Both the position numbers and the translations under genes were made by a program. A stretch of 64,000 nt of DNA from NCBI GenBank assembly GCA_963829235.1, contig CAWHIF010000004.1, forward strand, positions 372,001-436,000. Direction: 5' to 3'. Below, piece by piece: positions 23,517-33,032 of this stretch; position 1 is the stretch's first letter; each line of letters begins with the position of its first letter. The notes beneath the pieces are model-generated. The model searched no databases. It saw nothing but the letters and a program-made list of their open reading frames with translations, and was not told where the DNA came from. This stretch comes from Bog-756 sp963829235 (GTDB lineage Bacteria > Actinomycetota > Acidimicrobiia > Acidimicrobiales > RAAP-2).

Positions 23517-25925
23517 TCAACCCGAGATCGGGGACGTGGGAGACGCGGGAGAAGCGCCCGACGCGCCGGCCCGCGCCCTCCGTCGACGTGACAACCGTCC
23601 ACCGAACACGAGGGCCAACACCAGCACGACGGCCGTGGTACCGGCCAGCACGATCCCGGCAGTGAACGTCTCGGGCCAGTAGTGCAGCTCGATGGTGTGC
23701 CGCCCGGGCGGGATCTCGGCCTGGAGCATGATCCGGTTGAAACGGACCAGCGTCAACGGCTTCCCGTCGATCGATGCGTGCCATCCGGGGACGTCGGTGA
23801 GCCGCAGCCGGAGGACCTGGGGGCGTGTGGCATGGGTGACCAGCTTCCAGGACGCGGCGTTCGGATAGGTGACCGCCACCGGCGTGCCCGGTGCGTCCAC
23901 CGGCGGCAGCGACCCGTGGACACCGAGGGCGGACAGCGTGGCCACCGAGGCACCGGGGATCCGGTAGAGCTCCTCGTTGCCCACCCGCTGGTCGAAGACA
24001 CTGCCGGGCGGTCCCTTGGCTCCGTGGGGCTCGAGGACGAACCTGACCCCGAACAGGCGGGCCGTGGCCGTCGAGTCGACGACGGGGCAGAACATCGAAA
24101 GCGGCACGACGTAGGCGTAGGAGCCGACCGGTCGCGGATACTGACCTGTCGAGTCCTTCCAGCTCGTGTAGAGCGCCTGGGGGGTCAGTGGGTCGTAGAC
24201 ATCGAGCTCGTGGACCCCGTAGACGATGTTGACGTTGGCTTGGATCCCGAGCGTGGGCGGATACCAGCACGACGACACCCCGAACCCGACGATGGAGTTC
24301 CCGACCGCCTTCTGCAGGGCCGTCTCGGCCGGGGTGGGTGTGAGGTAGCTGGTGGTCGAAGGCCACCACGGTGCCCCGAGGGCGGCGAGTAGGGCGGTCG
24401 AACTGACCAACAGGAACACCGCGGCCACCCGGCTCGGATCACCGAGCACGCGGCGCGATGCCGTCCCCTCCCGCTCCCTTCGGCCCATGACCACGAGGAA
24501 CCCGAACACGACCAGGCCCAGCACGACCTCGGCCGCCGGCCAGACGAAGCTCCGCGAGCGGATGGTGGTGTCCACGGCCGAGAGGTGACCGCGACCGAAG
24601 GCCCACACCAGGAGGAGCAGGAGCGCGGCGACGCCGAATCCGGCCCCGAGGCAGTTGCGCACCCACCGGTTGCCGCGGGAACGGGCCAGGGCGTCGAGGC
24701 CGGCCCCGGCCAGGATGGCCAATGCGAACCCGAGCACCTGGATGGCCCGGACCCATCGGACCTCTCCGAGTGTGGGGAGTTGGTTGAGGAACGAGACGAG
24801 CGGCGTGAGATAGACCAGACAGCCACTGACCACCACCACGGCCCCGAAGGCCACGATGGCCGGCCGGCGGCGGATGGTGACCAGCGCCACCGCGGCGAGG
24901 ACGACGGCGATGACACCGACGTAGACCGCTGTCGGTACGTAGTTGAAGCCGTTGATATTGGAGGCGTTGAAGTAGATCCCGCCGTTGAGTGCCAGTCCGT
25001 TGAACTTCTGGAAGACGACGTTCAACAGGTAGTCGATGGGAAAGGCGGCGTGGCGACCCACCCCCCGAATGGATCCCGACGACAATGCTGCCGCAGGAAG
25101 CCAGAGGGGGGCGGCCAGACTGAGGCCTGCGATGGCGGCAATGGCCAGATCCAGTGTGGGACGCAAGATCGCCCTCGACCCGAACCGGCGGAGCCGTAGC
25201 CCCAACACGACGATGAGGAACGCGAGCAACGACACGAGGAGAACGACCAAGGTGTCCGGCTGTCCCGCATAGATGGACAGGGCCAGGACCACGGCCAACA
25301 AGGAGGCATTCCGACGACGATGGTTGCCCCGGACGACCAGGATGGAGAAGGCGAACAGCCATCCGGCCCACGACATGACCGCAGCGATGGGCCATCCCAA
25401 CACGGCCATGAACGATCCGCTGAGCTCGAACACCGTCGCCGCCATGGCCGCGCCGAGGACCCCGAGCCGCATGACCCTGCCGAGCACGTACATCCCTGTC
25501 CCGGCAACGAGAAAGGTGGTGAGCACCTGCACGGTGAAATCGAGCCGCAATGGGACGACATAGCCCACGAGTGCCGGGAGGCTGAACGCCCCCGACTGCC
25601 AATTGAAAGCCAACGGAGCCCCGAGAGCGCTGTAGGGATTCCACAGAGGCAGGATCCCGTGGTGCACCTGGGTCCACGCAAGCGTCGTCCACGGAATGAT
25701 CTCGCGGATGAGATCGGATATCTGGGTGTTGTAGGGGTTCACGTGAGCCTGGCGGGAAAGTCCGAACCGGGACAGTTGGTCGAAGGGTCCGAGCGACCAA
25801 CCGTGGGACAGGGCGGGCGCCATCACCGCACCCGCAGCGACGATCACCCATGCCACGCCCAAGAGATCGGGGAGCCACCGTCGCGGTCGGTTCTCATCGT
25901 CGGTCCGAGCGTCTCCGGCAATCAC
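23517..25925 (-). CDS. YfhO-family membrane protein, copy 2 (inverted paralogue)
   Basis: 802 aa, same architecture as copy 1. The N-terminal 300 or so residues share the framework (RRWLPDLLGVAWVIVAAGAVMAPALSHGWSLGPFDQLS) but differ at many positions. The rest is nearly identical except for three patches (near LNQLPTLGE, SSCWYPP and YTSWKDSTGQYPRP). The divergent patches fall in predicted extracytoplasmic loops, which might set substrate preference. GTG 25925 gives an N terminus matching copy 1. It converges on copy 1; the pair probably acts in the same surface-glycan process as the 18470 gene. Confidence 0.8.
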   Translation of the reverse strand: MIAGDARTDDENRPRRWLPDLLGVAWVIVAAGAVMAPALSHGWSLGPFDQLSRFGLSRQAHVNPYNTQISDLIREIIPWTTLAWTQVHHGILPLWNPYSALGAPLAFNWQSGAFSLPALVGYVVPLRLDFTVQVLTTFLVAGTGMYVLGRVMRLGVLGAAMAATVFELSGSFMAVLGWPIAAVMSWAGWLFAFSILVVRGNHRRRNASLLAVVLALSIYAGQPDTLVVLLVSLLAFLIVVLGLRLRRFGSRAILRPTLDLAIAAIAGLSLAAPLWLPAAALSSGSIRGVGRHAAFPIDYLLNVVFQKFNGLALNGGIYFNASNINGFNYVPTAVYVGVIAVVLAAVALVTIRRRPAIVAFGAVVVVSGCLVYLTPLVSFLNQLPTLGEVRWVRAIQVLGFALAILAGAGLDALARSRGNRWVRNCLGAGFGVAALLLLLVWAFGRGHLSAVDTTIRSRSFVWPAAEVVLGLVVFGFLVVMGRREREGTASRRVLGDPSRVAAVFLLVSSTALLAALGAPWWPSTTSYLTPTPAETALQKAVGNSIVGFGVSSCWYPPTLGIQANVNIVYGVHELDVYDPLTPQALYTSWKDSTGQYPRPVGSYAYVVPLSMFCPVVDSTATARLFGVRFVLEPHGAKGPPGSVFDQRVGNEELYRIPGASVATLSALGVHGSLPPVDAPGTPVAVTYPNAASWKLVTHATRPQVLRLRLTDVPGWHASIDGKPLTLVRFNRIMLQAEIPPGRHTIELHYWPETFTAGIVLAGTTAVVLVLALVFGGRLSRRRRARAGASGASPASPTSPISG
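23554..24923 (-). repeat. Inverted repeat arm 2 (3' half of YfhO copy 2)
   Basis: Reverse complement of 21557-22929, with three bases fewer. The match ends abruptly inside the last codons of both genes and, at the other end, at the YVGVIAVV segment. Boundaries inside coding sequence suggest conversion tracts rather than an inserted element. Confidence 0.88.
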
Positions 25926-26184
25926 GGCTCGACGTTACTCGACGGGTTGGTGAATACCGTGGCGAATGGTGCAGCCGACGTTCCCCATCGGGCGCTGTTG
26001 GAACGACCATTCGCCGATGGAAAACCATTGTGGCCGAACGATATTTCGCGACCGCGCAGAGCGGACCGGGATTGCTACTGTGTGCGTCCACTGATCTCAC
26101 GTCCCCGACGCCGGTGGCGGCACGCCTGCCGGTAGCCGATCCGCTCCGGGTCGCGGATGGACGTCCGCCTCGGAGCGACATCGG

Positions 26185-26994
26185 TCAGGTGAGTCGGCGA
26201 AGAATGGACTGCACCCGGGTCCGGTAACCCCCGCCGAAGAGCACGGTGTGGACGAGGAGCGGATAGAGCTGGAACAGCTCCACTCGTTCCATCCACCCGG
26301 GTGACAAGGCGCGGACCTCGGTATAGGCCCGAATGGTGCGTTCGGGGATCGGGCCGAAGAGGCTCAGCATGGCCAGATCTTCCTCCGGGTGGCCACCATG
26401 GACCGAAGGATCGATGAGCCAGGGTCGGCCGTCGTCTCCCCAGAGAACGTTTCCCCACCACAGATCCCCGTGGACGAGCGTCGGCCCGTCCGGTGGGATC
26501 GTCTCACCCAGGTGGCCGACCAGCGACGCCACCGGTCTTTCCAGATCGCATCGGCCGGCGAGCTCGAGCAGGCGGGCTCCGTAGAAGGTGGCCGCGTCCG
26601 GAGCAGGGGCTGGATCGACCGCACACTCGCCTATCCACGAAGAGCCCCCACCCCACTCCGACCAGGGGACGGTGTGCTGACGGGCCAGCATCTCACCCAG
26701 CGCAACCTCGTGGCCGGCGGTGCGGGCGGCCTGGTCGACCCAGGTGGTCACGAGCAGGTCCGGCTCGGCCAGGACGACGTCGGGCACCGGAGGCGCACCG
26801 ACGAGCTGCGACAGGCGCCTGAGCCCGTCTGCTTCATCGAGCGCGCCGCGGCCGACCTTGACCACCAGCTCACGCCGGTCGACCACCACATGCCACACCC
26901 GTCCACCGAGAGGTCGGGACGCTGCCACCGGACCCAGCGCCGCGGCCACGTGGTCGCGCCATGGCAAACGGTTGAGGGCTGCGCCCTCATCCAT
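26185..26994 (-). CDS. Fructosamine kinase-family protein
   Basis: 269 aa kinase-like fold. The catalytic loop HGDLWWGNVLW and the metal-binding IDPSVHGGHPEEDLAML are diagnostic for the fructosamine/ketosamine-3-kinase family (Fn3K). LVVKVGRG corresponds to the ATP-anchoring strand. Family members phosphorylate ketosamines on glycated proteins or small amines, enabling deglycation. ATG 26994 is preferred to a TTG 16 codons upstream. The gap of 259 bp to the YfhO copy 2 start contains no clear feature apart from A+T-rich stretches. Confidence 0.85.
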   Translation of the reverse strand: MDEGAALNRLPWRDHVAAALGPVAASRPLGGRVWHVVVDRRELVVKVGRGALDEADGLRRLSQLVGAPPVPDVVLAEPDLLVTTWVDQAARTAGHEVALGEMLARQHTVPWSEWGGGSSWIGECAVDPAPAPDAATFYGARLLELAGRCDLERPVASLVGHLGETIPPDGPTLVHGDLWWGNVLWGDDGRPWLIDPSVHGGHPEEDLAMLSLFGPIPERTIRAYTEVRALSPGWMERVELFQLYPLLVHTVLFGGGYRTRVQSILRRLT

Positions 26995-27113
26995 TGGGGC
27001 CACCGGTCGACCGCTTGGGGCGTAGAGTGGAGCGAAGGGCAATCTCGCTCACGGCGGGCAAGTCCCTGCCCTTCCGGCTCGGCACCCATTGCGTGCCGAC
27101 GGATCGGAGATCC

Positions 27114-27341
27114 ATGGTTTCGCAAGACACATCGCATGTAGGTATTCGACTCGACGAGCACCACCTCCCCGAGACCAACGGGCGAATGTCGGTCTGTCGC
27201 CGGTGCGGTTCGCAAACCGACGGCCCGGAGGGCAACCACCATGCGCCCCGCCAACAGCAGCTGACGCGTGCCGACGGATGGCTCATCTCGCAATCACGCA
27301 TTTCGTCGATCGACCGGGCCAAGCAGCTGCGGGGCCGCTAG
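27114..27341 (+). CDS. Small CxxC-containing hypothetical protein
   Basis: 75 aa. Starts MVSQDTSHVG, carries MSVCRRCGSQTDGPEGNHH in the middle (CxxC) and ends ADGWLISQSRISSIDRAKQLRGR. The charged C-terminal helix and the CxxC look protein-like rather than random; GGAG precedes the ATG closely. It may bind zinc. I know no function. It is divergent from the Fn3K gene. Confidence 0.5.
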   Translation: MVSQDTSHVGIRLDEHHLPETNGRMSVCRRCGSQTDGPEGNHHAPRQQQLTRADGWLISQSRISSIDRAKQLRGR

Positions 27342-27509
27342 CAAGGGCGCACATCCCCTCCCGGCTCACCCCTCCCGGCTCACCCCGAAGCCGGTCCAGG
27401 GTGGCCGACCTTGCGCACATGGTCGCACAGGCGCGGCCCACCCGCCACCGCATTCCGAGGTCGCGCGTTGTCTGCGGTGGGCGCACTGGCCGATTGGTAC
27501 GCTCGGCCG

Positions 27510-28007
27510 ATGCCCCGGATCACCCCGCTGGGTGTCGATGACTGGCGGACCATCCGGGACGTTCGACTGCGGGCATTGGCCGATGCCCCTCACGCCTTCA
27601 CCTCGAGCTACGAACGGGAGCGCTCCTTCGACGAGGTGACTTGGCAGAACCGTGCGGCATCCTGTCAGTGGTTCGTCGCCTTCGACGGAGACGAGACGGT
27701 GGCCGTTGCCGGCGTACTCGCCTCCCCACCGGAAGAACCACGTCGGTGCGAGCTGGTGGGCATGTGGGTGGCACCCTCCCATCGACGAAGACGGATCGCC
27801 GACGGTCTCGTGCGCGCCGTGGCCGACTGGGCCCGGTCGAAAGGCGCCTCATCGCTGCGCCTACGTGTGCTCGAAGGGAATGATGAGGCGCGTTCGGCCT
27901 ATCTGAGGATGGGTCTGCACCTCGCCGGGGGAACGCAAGTGGTGAGGGGCGATCCGGAAAGGACCGTCAGGTTGATGGAGCTCGATCTGGACTCCGACAG
28001 CCGTTGA
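27510..28007 (+). CDS. GNAT-family N-acetyltransferase
   Basis: 165 aa. Acetyl-CoA motif A is LVGMWVAPSHRRRRIADGLVRAVADWAR, followed by LRLRVLEGNDEARSAYLRMGL, the standard GNAT ending with NxxAxxxYxxxGF. ATG 27510 gives the usual short N terminus (MPRITPLGVDDWRTIRDVRLRAL). Substrate unknown. It converges on the secreted protease gene across a short region containing a strong palindrome. Confidence 0.85.
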   Translation: MPRITPLGVDDWRTIRDVRLRALADAPHAFTSSYERERSFDEVTWQNRAASCQWFVAFDGDETVAVAGVLASPPEEPRRCELVGMWVAPSHRRRRIADGLVRAVADWARSKGASSLRLRVLEGNDEARSAYLRMGLHLAGGTQVVRGDPERTVRLMELDLDSDSR

Positions 28008-28044
28008 GACGGCCTTCGGGGTAGCCCCTGTGGTACCTGGACAC

Positions 28045-28060
28045 CGAGCCCCGGGGCTCG
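28045..28060. terminator. GC-rich palindrome between convergent genes
   Basis: CGAGCCCCGGGGCTCG is a perfect 16-bp palindrome in the 92-bp gap between the GNAT (+) and protease (-) genes; a related CTCCGGGGCTCGGG follows 10 bp later. Likely a bidirectional terminator without a clear T-tract. Confidence 0.5.
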
Positions 28061-28099
28061 GACAACCCTGCTCCGGGGCTCGGGACAGCCCTCATCGTG

Positions 28100-31000
28100 T
28101 CAGGCCTTCGGAGGCGCCCCGATGGTGTAGGCATAGCTCAAGGCGGCGACATCGCTGGCCTGGGCGGTGATGCCCGCCTCGGAATCCTGGGTGACCTCAG
28201 CATCGGACGGCGACAGATCGTCGATGTAGAGCGTCCCTCTCACCGTGCTGCCGACCGGGCCGGATGGCGTGATCGTGATCGGCAGCTCGGCAGCCTTCCC
28301 CGGTTCGACCACCACCGCCTCGAGTGGAGCCGACGGATCGGTGCTGGCCAGCCAGAGATCGCCGGTCGTCGAGGTGACGGTCGGGTCGAAGGCAGCCGTG
28401 GTGGCCGACAAGGAAGTCGTGGCGGTGACGGGCGCCACGCCGTTCGCTCCGTCGGGTCCGTCCTGGAAGGGGGTGATGATCCAGTCCCCCGCGGCCACAA
28501 AAGGATCGGTGAACGTCCCGCTCGCCGTGTCGCTGTTGCCGGATTCCGAGGAGATGAGGTCGGGATCTCCGAACGCCCACGAGTAGTCGAAGAAGATCGG
28601 CGCACTTGCCGACGCGGTCGCTGTGATCGAGGTCGTGTGACTCGGGACGAGGTATTGAGGCACGGTGGTCGACGGCACCGGGACCGTCACCGTCGCCCCC
28701 GTCGACGAGACCAGGCTCAGCTCGACGGACCGGTCGAGTCGGGCATCGACGAAGTAGGCCTCTGGCGTGGTGCCCCGGTTGATCACCGTCACGTCCACTG
28801 TCTTCCGTGATCCGTCGATCAGCGTCGTGGTGCGGGAGGAGGGAAGCCCGGGGGCGCTGACGGGCGCGGCAAACCTGTCCAGGGTGACGGTGAAGGGCTG
28901 GGACAGCGAGGTGCCGTCGATCTGGTTGTAGAAGTCGACGATGAGGGTCCAGTCGCCTGCATCCGGATGCAGGACGTGGAGCTGGGCCCCGAGTTGGCGA
29001 ACCAACTCGGTCCCGCGGCCGGTCGTTTCCTCCCGATCGTTGCTTGCCGCCGAGGCGACCTCGCCGGTGACCGGGTCGACAAGCTCGGCCATGAAGGTGT
29101 TGGCTGCGTTGGGCGTGGTGATCTCGGCATTGAGCACCGGGGTGCCGGAAGGTATCGAGACCTGGTAATACGCCGTCTGGCCGGTGCTGAACTGCCGTCC
29201 GTTGCCGCCCGTCAAGGCGCCGGTGAAGGTGGTCGACGGGTTGGGGGTCGGAACCAGCGAACGGAGGGTCACCGGTACGGTGCTCACCGCGGCGAACGAG
29301 GGACCGGTACCGTCGGTCAGGACGATGGATCCGGATTGGTCCCCGGGATCCTTCGGGGTGGGGACGGTCAAGGTGAACGATCCTGATGCGCCCGGAGCCA
29401 GCGTGAGGCTCGACGTCGAGAGCTTCCCGAGGGTCTCCCACGGGGCGGCTCTCGCACCGATCCGGACCGGGCCGACCGTTCCCCCCTCGGTGGAGGGGGC
29501 ACCGAAGATGAGGGCCGTCCAGTTGCCGGGAGCGGGATCGGCAACTTGGGTATTGCCGAAGTTGGCGGTGCCCTGAGGACTACTGGTTTCCGCCAGTTGC
29601 CCGCCCGGTGAGAAGAGGCTGAGGTTGACAGCCGCATCGATGTCGCTGGACGTTCCGGCGCCCCGGTAGGCGATCGAAACACTGAGCCTGGCCTGGCCGC
29701 GGGGCACGACGAAGCCGACGAGGCCGATGTCGCCCGTGGCATCAGCCAGCGTCAGTGTGGTGGCGCCCAGGCTGGTGTAGGTGCCGATGGTCCGGCTCGA
29801 AATCCTCAGCTTGGCCGGGCGGCCACCGTCGTTGACGACCGTCTCCGACAGTCGCTGCATGCTGCCGGGCTGGCCGAACGCGTTCAGCTGGGTCGACCGC
29901 TTCAGTATCGCCGTTCCCCCCGGATCGGCGGTGGTTCCGGGATAGGAACTGGCCGCCCGGACGGCCTGGTACGCATCGAGAAGACCGGCCCCCTGCTGGT
30001 CGCCGGGAGCATTGATGTCCTCTGCGGTCGAGACGATGATCTGCTTGACCACAGCCGGTGTTGGGGAGGCACCGCGGTGGGACCGCACGTAGGCCTGGAT
30101 GACCAGGGCCGCCACTCCGGCGGTCAGGGGGGCCGACTCGCTGGTACCGCCGGTGAGCTGGACCGCCGATCCCTCACCGGCGAAGTTGGTGCAGTCCGCA
30201 TACTCGGCGGGATCGGCCGTACACAGCGCCCAGTTGAGGTCGCCCGGAGCGACGAGGTCGACGGTGCGGCCGGTCTGATCGAAACCGCCCGAGCTGAAAC
30301 CGCTGATGTTGTTGTTGAGCCAACCGGTCACCCCGGGAATCGTGATTCCGGCCAGTCCCGCTTGGGCATAGGCCCGGTAGCTGGTGGACGCCCCGACCGA
30401 GATGACGGCCGGGTCGGTGGCCGGCGTCCCGATCGTGTTGGACGCCCCGGCATCCCCACTGGCCACGGTCACGGTGACACCGGCCGCGACCGCAGCCTCG
30501 TTGGCCATGTCGGTGAGGTCGAGGCTGGCCTGGTCGGGAAAAGGGTTGGAGCCGAACGACTCGTTCAGCACATTGACGTGGTCGACGTTGACGGCGTAGT
30601 TGATGGCCTCCAGAAAGACCGAGTTGAAGACCACTGCCGCCGTTCCGAACACGTTCAATCCGATCAGGCTCGCCCCGGGCGCGACTCCGAGGATGCGAAT
30701 ATCGCAGGCACGGTCAAGGCCGCCGGCATAGTCGGCGATGTTGTAGGTCTCACGTCCCTGGGCGGCAATCGAGCTGGCGTCGAGGAAGGCCTCTCCACCG
30801 TCTTGCGGCGAATCGGTCCCACTGCCGCTGAAGTCCTGGTAATCAGTGAAGACGTGCTGACCGTCTGATCGGATGAAATCAGGGTTGTCGATGTCGATGC
30901 CGTCAGCGATGAACGCGACCTTCACCCCCGCGCCGGTGTAGCCCAGCGCCTGGGCGGATTGGCCGGTTCCCGACTGGGTGGCGGCATGGATGTCCTCGAT

Positions 31001-31510
31001 GGCCTGTGGATCCACCTGCACCTGGCCCGGCCGTGGGCACGCTCCGGCCAATGGGGCGATACCACTGTGGGGCGTGCGGGCCGGGTTCGGCACCGAACTG
31101 GTGAGAGGGATCGGCTCGTCCGGCACCACCTCGGCGACGGACGGATTGGCCGACAACCGTCGAGCTTCCCCTGGCGAGACTGTGGCGGCCACGGCGTTGA
31201 TGAGCTGGAACCGCTTCACCTGACGGGCTCCGGTGCGCGCCAGCTCGTCGACGACGCCGGCCTGCACGTGACCGATGGCGGCGGCACGGTTGGCCTCGTC
31301 CCGCGGCGAGTCGGACATCGTCGGCAGTTGGTTCTTGAGCACCACGATGACCTTGTCGGAGACGTTGGTGGAAAGAGCCTTGGCCTCGGCCGCTGTCAGG
31401 GGTGGCTGCCCCGCTGGGGTCCCGGTGGCGCCGGCTGCCGATGGCAGCACAAGAGCTCCCGTGACAAGCGGCAGCACAAGTGCGACCGTACGCAGTTGCC
31501 GGCGTTTCAT
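28100..31510 (-). CDS. Large secreted subtilase with sedolisin-like active-site residues
   Basis: 1136 aa from ATG 31510. Signal peptide at residues 1-30 (MKRRQLRTVALVLPLVTGALVLPSAAGA); an I9-like propeptide around 52-132; a protease domain around 190-510; then beta-sandwich domains to the C terminus. S8-like VAFIADGID contains D203, and the serine motif is GGTSESAP with S457. The usual HGTHVAG histidine motif is absent; in its place stands GGEAFLDASS with E240 and D244. The oxyanion position reads SGD (D353) rather than the S8 Asn. E-x3-D, SGD and GTSxSxP are the S53 (sedolisin) pattern. It should be exported and may cleave extracellular protein. Confidence 0.82.
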   Translation of the reverse strand: MKRRQLRTVALVLPLVTGALVLPSAAGATGTPAGQPPLTAAEAKALSTNVSDKVIVVLKNQLPTMSDSPRDEANRAAAIGHVQAGVVDELARTGARQVKRFQLINAVAATVSPGEARRLSANPSVAEVVPDEPIPLTSSVPNPARTPHSGIAPLAGACPRPGQVQVDPQAIEDIHAATQSGTGQSAQALGYTGAGVKVAFIADGIDIDNPDFIRSDGQHVFTDYQDFSGSGTDSPQDGGEAFLDASSIAAQGRETYNIADYAGGLDRACDIRILGVAPGASLIGLNVFGTAAVVFNSVFLEAINYAVNVDHVNVLNESFGSNPFPDQASLDLTDMANEAAVAAGVTVTVASGDAGASNTIGTPATDPAVISVGASTSYRAYAQAGLAGITIPGVTGWLNNNISGFSSGGFDQTGRTVDLVAPGDLNWALCTADPAEYADCTNFAGEGSAVQLTGGTSESAPLTAGVAALVIQAYVRSHRGASPTPAVVKQIIVSTAEDINAPGDQQGAGLLDAYQAVRAASSYPGTTADPGGTAILKRSTQLNAFGQPGSMQRLSETVVNDGGRPAKLRISSRTIGTYTSLGATTLTLADATGDIGLVGFVVPRGQARLSVSIAYRGAGTSSDIDAAVNLSLFSPGGQLAETSSPQGTANFGNTQVADPAPGNWTALIFGAPSTEGGTVGPVRIGARAAPWETLGKLSTSSLTLAPGASGSFTLTVPTPKDPGDQSGSIVLTDGTGPSFAAVSTVPVTLRSLVPTPNPSTTFTGALTGGNGRQFSTGQTAYYQVSIPSGTPVLNAEITTPNAANTFMAELVDPVTGEVASAASNDREETTGRGTELVRQLGAQLHVLHPDAGDWTLIVDFYNQIDGTSLSQPFTVTLDRFAAPVSAPGLPSSRTTTLIDGSRKTVDVTVINRGTTPEAYFVDARLDRSVELSLVSSTGATVTVPVPSTTVPQYLVPSHTTSITATASASAPIFFDYSWAFGDPDLISSESGNSDTASGTFTDPFVAAGDWIITPFQDGPDGANGVAPVTATTSLSATTAAFDPTVTSTTGDLWLASTDPSAPLEAVVVEPGKAAELPITITPSGPVGSTVRGTLYIDDLSPSDAEVTQDSEAGITAQASDVAALSYAYTIGAPPKA

Positions 31511-31767
31511 TCGACCCCCCTTCCGTGGTGCCCACGGGAGCCTACGGTCCGAAGGTCGGAGCGACAAGTCCCCGGGCATCGGCCCGGTCGTCTCCGACGG
31601 CCGATCCACTCGTGCCGGACGGCTGACCGCGTCCGGTCCGTGGTGTAGCCGGGCCGGTCCGTGGTGAGGCGCATCCGGTCACTGGAGAGGCCGGGCCGGT
31701 CCACCGGAATGGGTTCGCCTGCCCCTGTCGGCTCGGGCCGCAGGGACCGGCTCATAGGCTGCGATCC

Positions 31768-32475
31768 ATGTGCGGTCGAATCGCTCTCTACGACGACCCG
31801 GACCGACTGGCCCGGCTACTCGATGCCGGAGTGGACCCCGACCTCATGGCAACGTGGCGTCCGAGCTGGAACGTCGGGCCCACGGCACCGATCCTCGGGG
31901 TATCGGAGCGACACGGCCGACGCATCCTGGGTGCCTACAAATGGGGACTGGTCCCGAGCTGGGCCAAAAATCCTGCCGCCGTCACCGGCACGTTCAACGC
32001 GCGGGCCGAATCCGTGGCCACCAAGCCGATGTTCCGATCCGCGTTCGAACGGAGGCGGATCCTCGTTCCGGTCGACGCGTTCTACGAGTGGCAGAAGCTC
32101 GGTCCCAAGGAGAAACAGCCGTATGTCTTCCAGCGCGCCGATGGCCAGCCGGTCGTCTTCGCCGGCCTCAGGGAATGGTGGCGTGACGCCGAAGGTCAGG
32201 AGCTTCGGTCGGCCACGATCATCACGACAGAGGCCGGACCGGACATGCCCATCCACAATCGGGAGCCCGTTGTCCTCGAGCCGGAGAACTGGGATCTGTG
32301 GCTCGACCCCGGCCTCACCGGCGGAGCCGAGCTGGCGCGGCTGCTGGCCCCCACCGCGGCCGGCACGCTCGTCCATCACCCGGTGGGCAAGGAGGTCGGG
32401 AGCACCCGCAATGATCGGCCCGAGCTGCTCGAGCCGATCGATCTCGACGGCGACGGAGGGCCGAACGGGCTCTGA
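31768..32475 (+). CDS. SRAP-domain protein (HMCES/YedK family)
   Basis: 235 aa. The catalytic Cys follows the initiator Met (MCGRIAL). Other conserved residues are NARAES, FYEW and PIHNREPVVL. SRAP proteins form a covalent thiazolidine link to abasic sites in single-stranded DNA and shield them during replication; bacterial members are often next to SOS genes, but no such neighbour is seen here. Residue 2 must be exposed after Met removal, which fixes this start. Confidence 0.93.
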   Translation: MCGRIALYDDPDRLARLLDAGVDPDLMATWRPSWNVGPTAPILGVSERHGRRILGAYKWGLVPSWAKNPAAVTGTFNARAESVATKPMFRSAFERRRILVPVDAFYEWQKLGPKEKQPYVFQRADGQPVVFAGLREWWRDAEGQELRSATIITTEAGPDMPIHNREPVVLEPENWDLWLDPGLTGGAELARLLAPTAAGTLVHHPVGKEVGSTRNDRPELLEPIDLDGDGGPNGL

Positions 32476-32586
32476 GCAGCCATCGGATCTGCCCGGACGA
32501 CCATTCGACCTCCGGCCGGTCCCCTTCCGTCCCCCGCCCGCACCGACGACGTATCAACCCCCCGTCCGTCGCCATACGCTGGTGAC

Positions 32587-32925
32587 ATGGAGAAACTGGT
32601 CGTGTACACGTCGAATCAAGGCCCGCCCAGTCCGAATCGAGGCCGGCCCAGTCCCAGTCGTGGTCTTGTGGGCTCGCTGACGCTGGGCGTCGCCGCCGTC
32701 CTCGGAATCATCCTGTTCGTCGGGATCCTGGTATTGATCGCCGGGATCTTCCTCGTGGCCGTCCTCGCCGCCGTGGTAGCCCTGGCCGTCAATCACCTGA
32801 TGATGGTCGTCTCGCCCCGCTACCGGGACCGGCGGCTGGCACAGGGTGCGTTCCGGCCCACGACCAGAGTGGTCGAAACCACAGCCAAGGTGATCGACAG
32901 CGCCAAGCCGAGGCGACGCGACTGA
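32587..32925 (+). CDS. Small membrane protein with two hydrophobic helices
   Basis: 112 aa. An N-terminal Pro/Arg/Ser-rich segment with duplicated QGPPSPNRGRPSPSRG, two adjacent membrane helices (about residues 28-68) and a basic tail. No family recognised. The last 19 coding bases are duplicated directly after the stop (32904-32922 and 32926-32944), a recent local duplication. Confidence 0.6.
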   Translation: MEKLVVYTSNQGPPSPNRGRPSPSRGLVGSLTLGVAAVLGIILFVGILVLIAGIFLVAVLAAVVALAVNHLMMVVSPRYRDRRLAQGAFRPTTRVVETTAKVIDSAKPRRRD

Positions 32926-33032
32926 CAAGCCGAGGCGACGCGACGGAGGGGTCCCCGACCGGACGCAGCGGGATCTCGCAGCATTTCGCGGGTTCGATGC
33001 AACCTTCGCGGGGTCCCAACGGTGTCAGAAGT

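Noticed and set aside
21557..24923. Inverted repeat as a composite transposon
   Set aside because: No transposase, no target duplication seen, and the repeat boundaries lie inside coding sequence.
27356..27390. CTCCCGGCTCACCCC duplication as a minisatellite
   Set aside because: Only two copies; too short to call an array.
28097..28810. Plus-strand open frame inside the protease gene
   Set aside because: Opposite a signal-peptide-bearing, motif-rich gene; sequence is low-complexity Arg/Gly.
31600..31720. CCGGGCCGGTCC repeats before the SRAP gene
   Set aside because: Two or three loose copies without a clear period; could be chance in GC-rich DNA.
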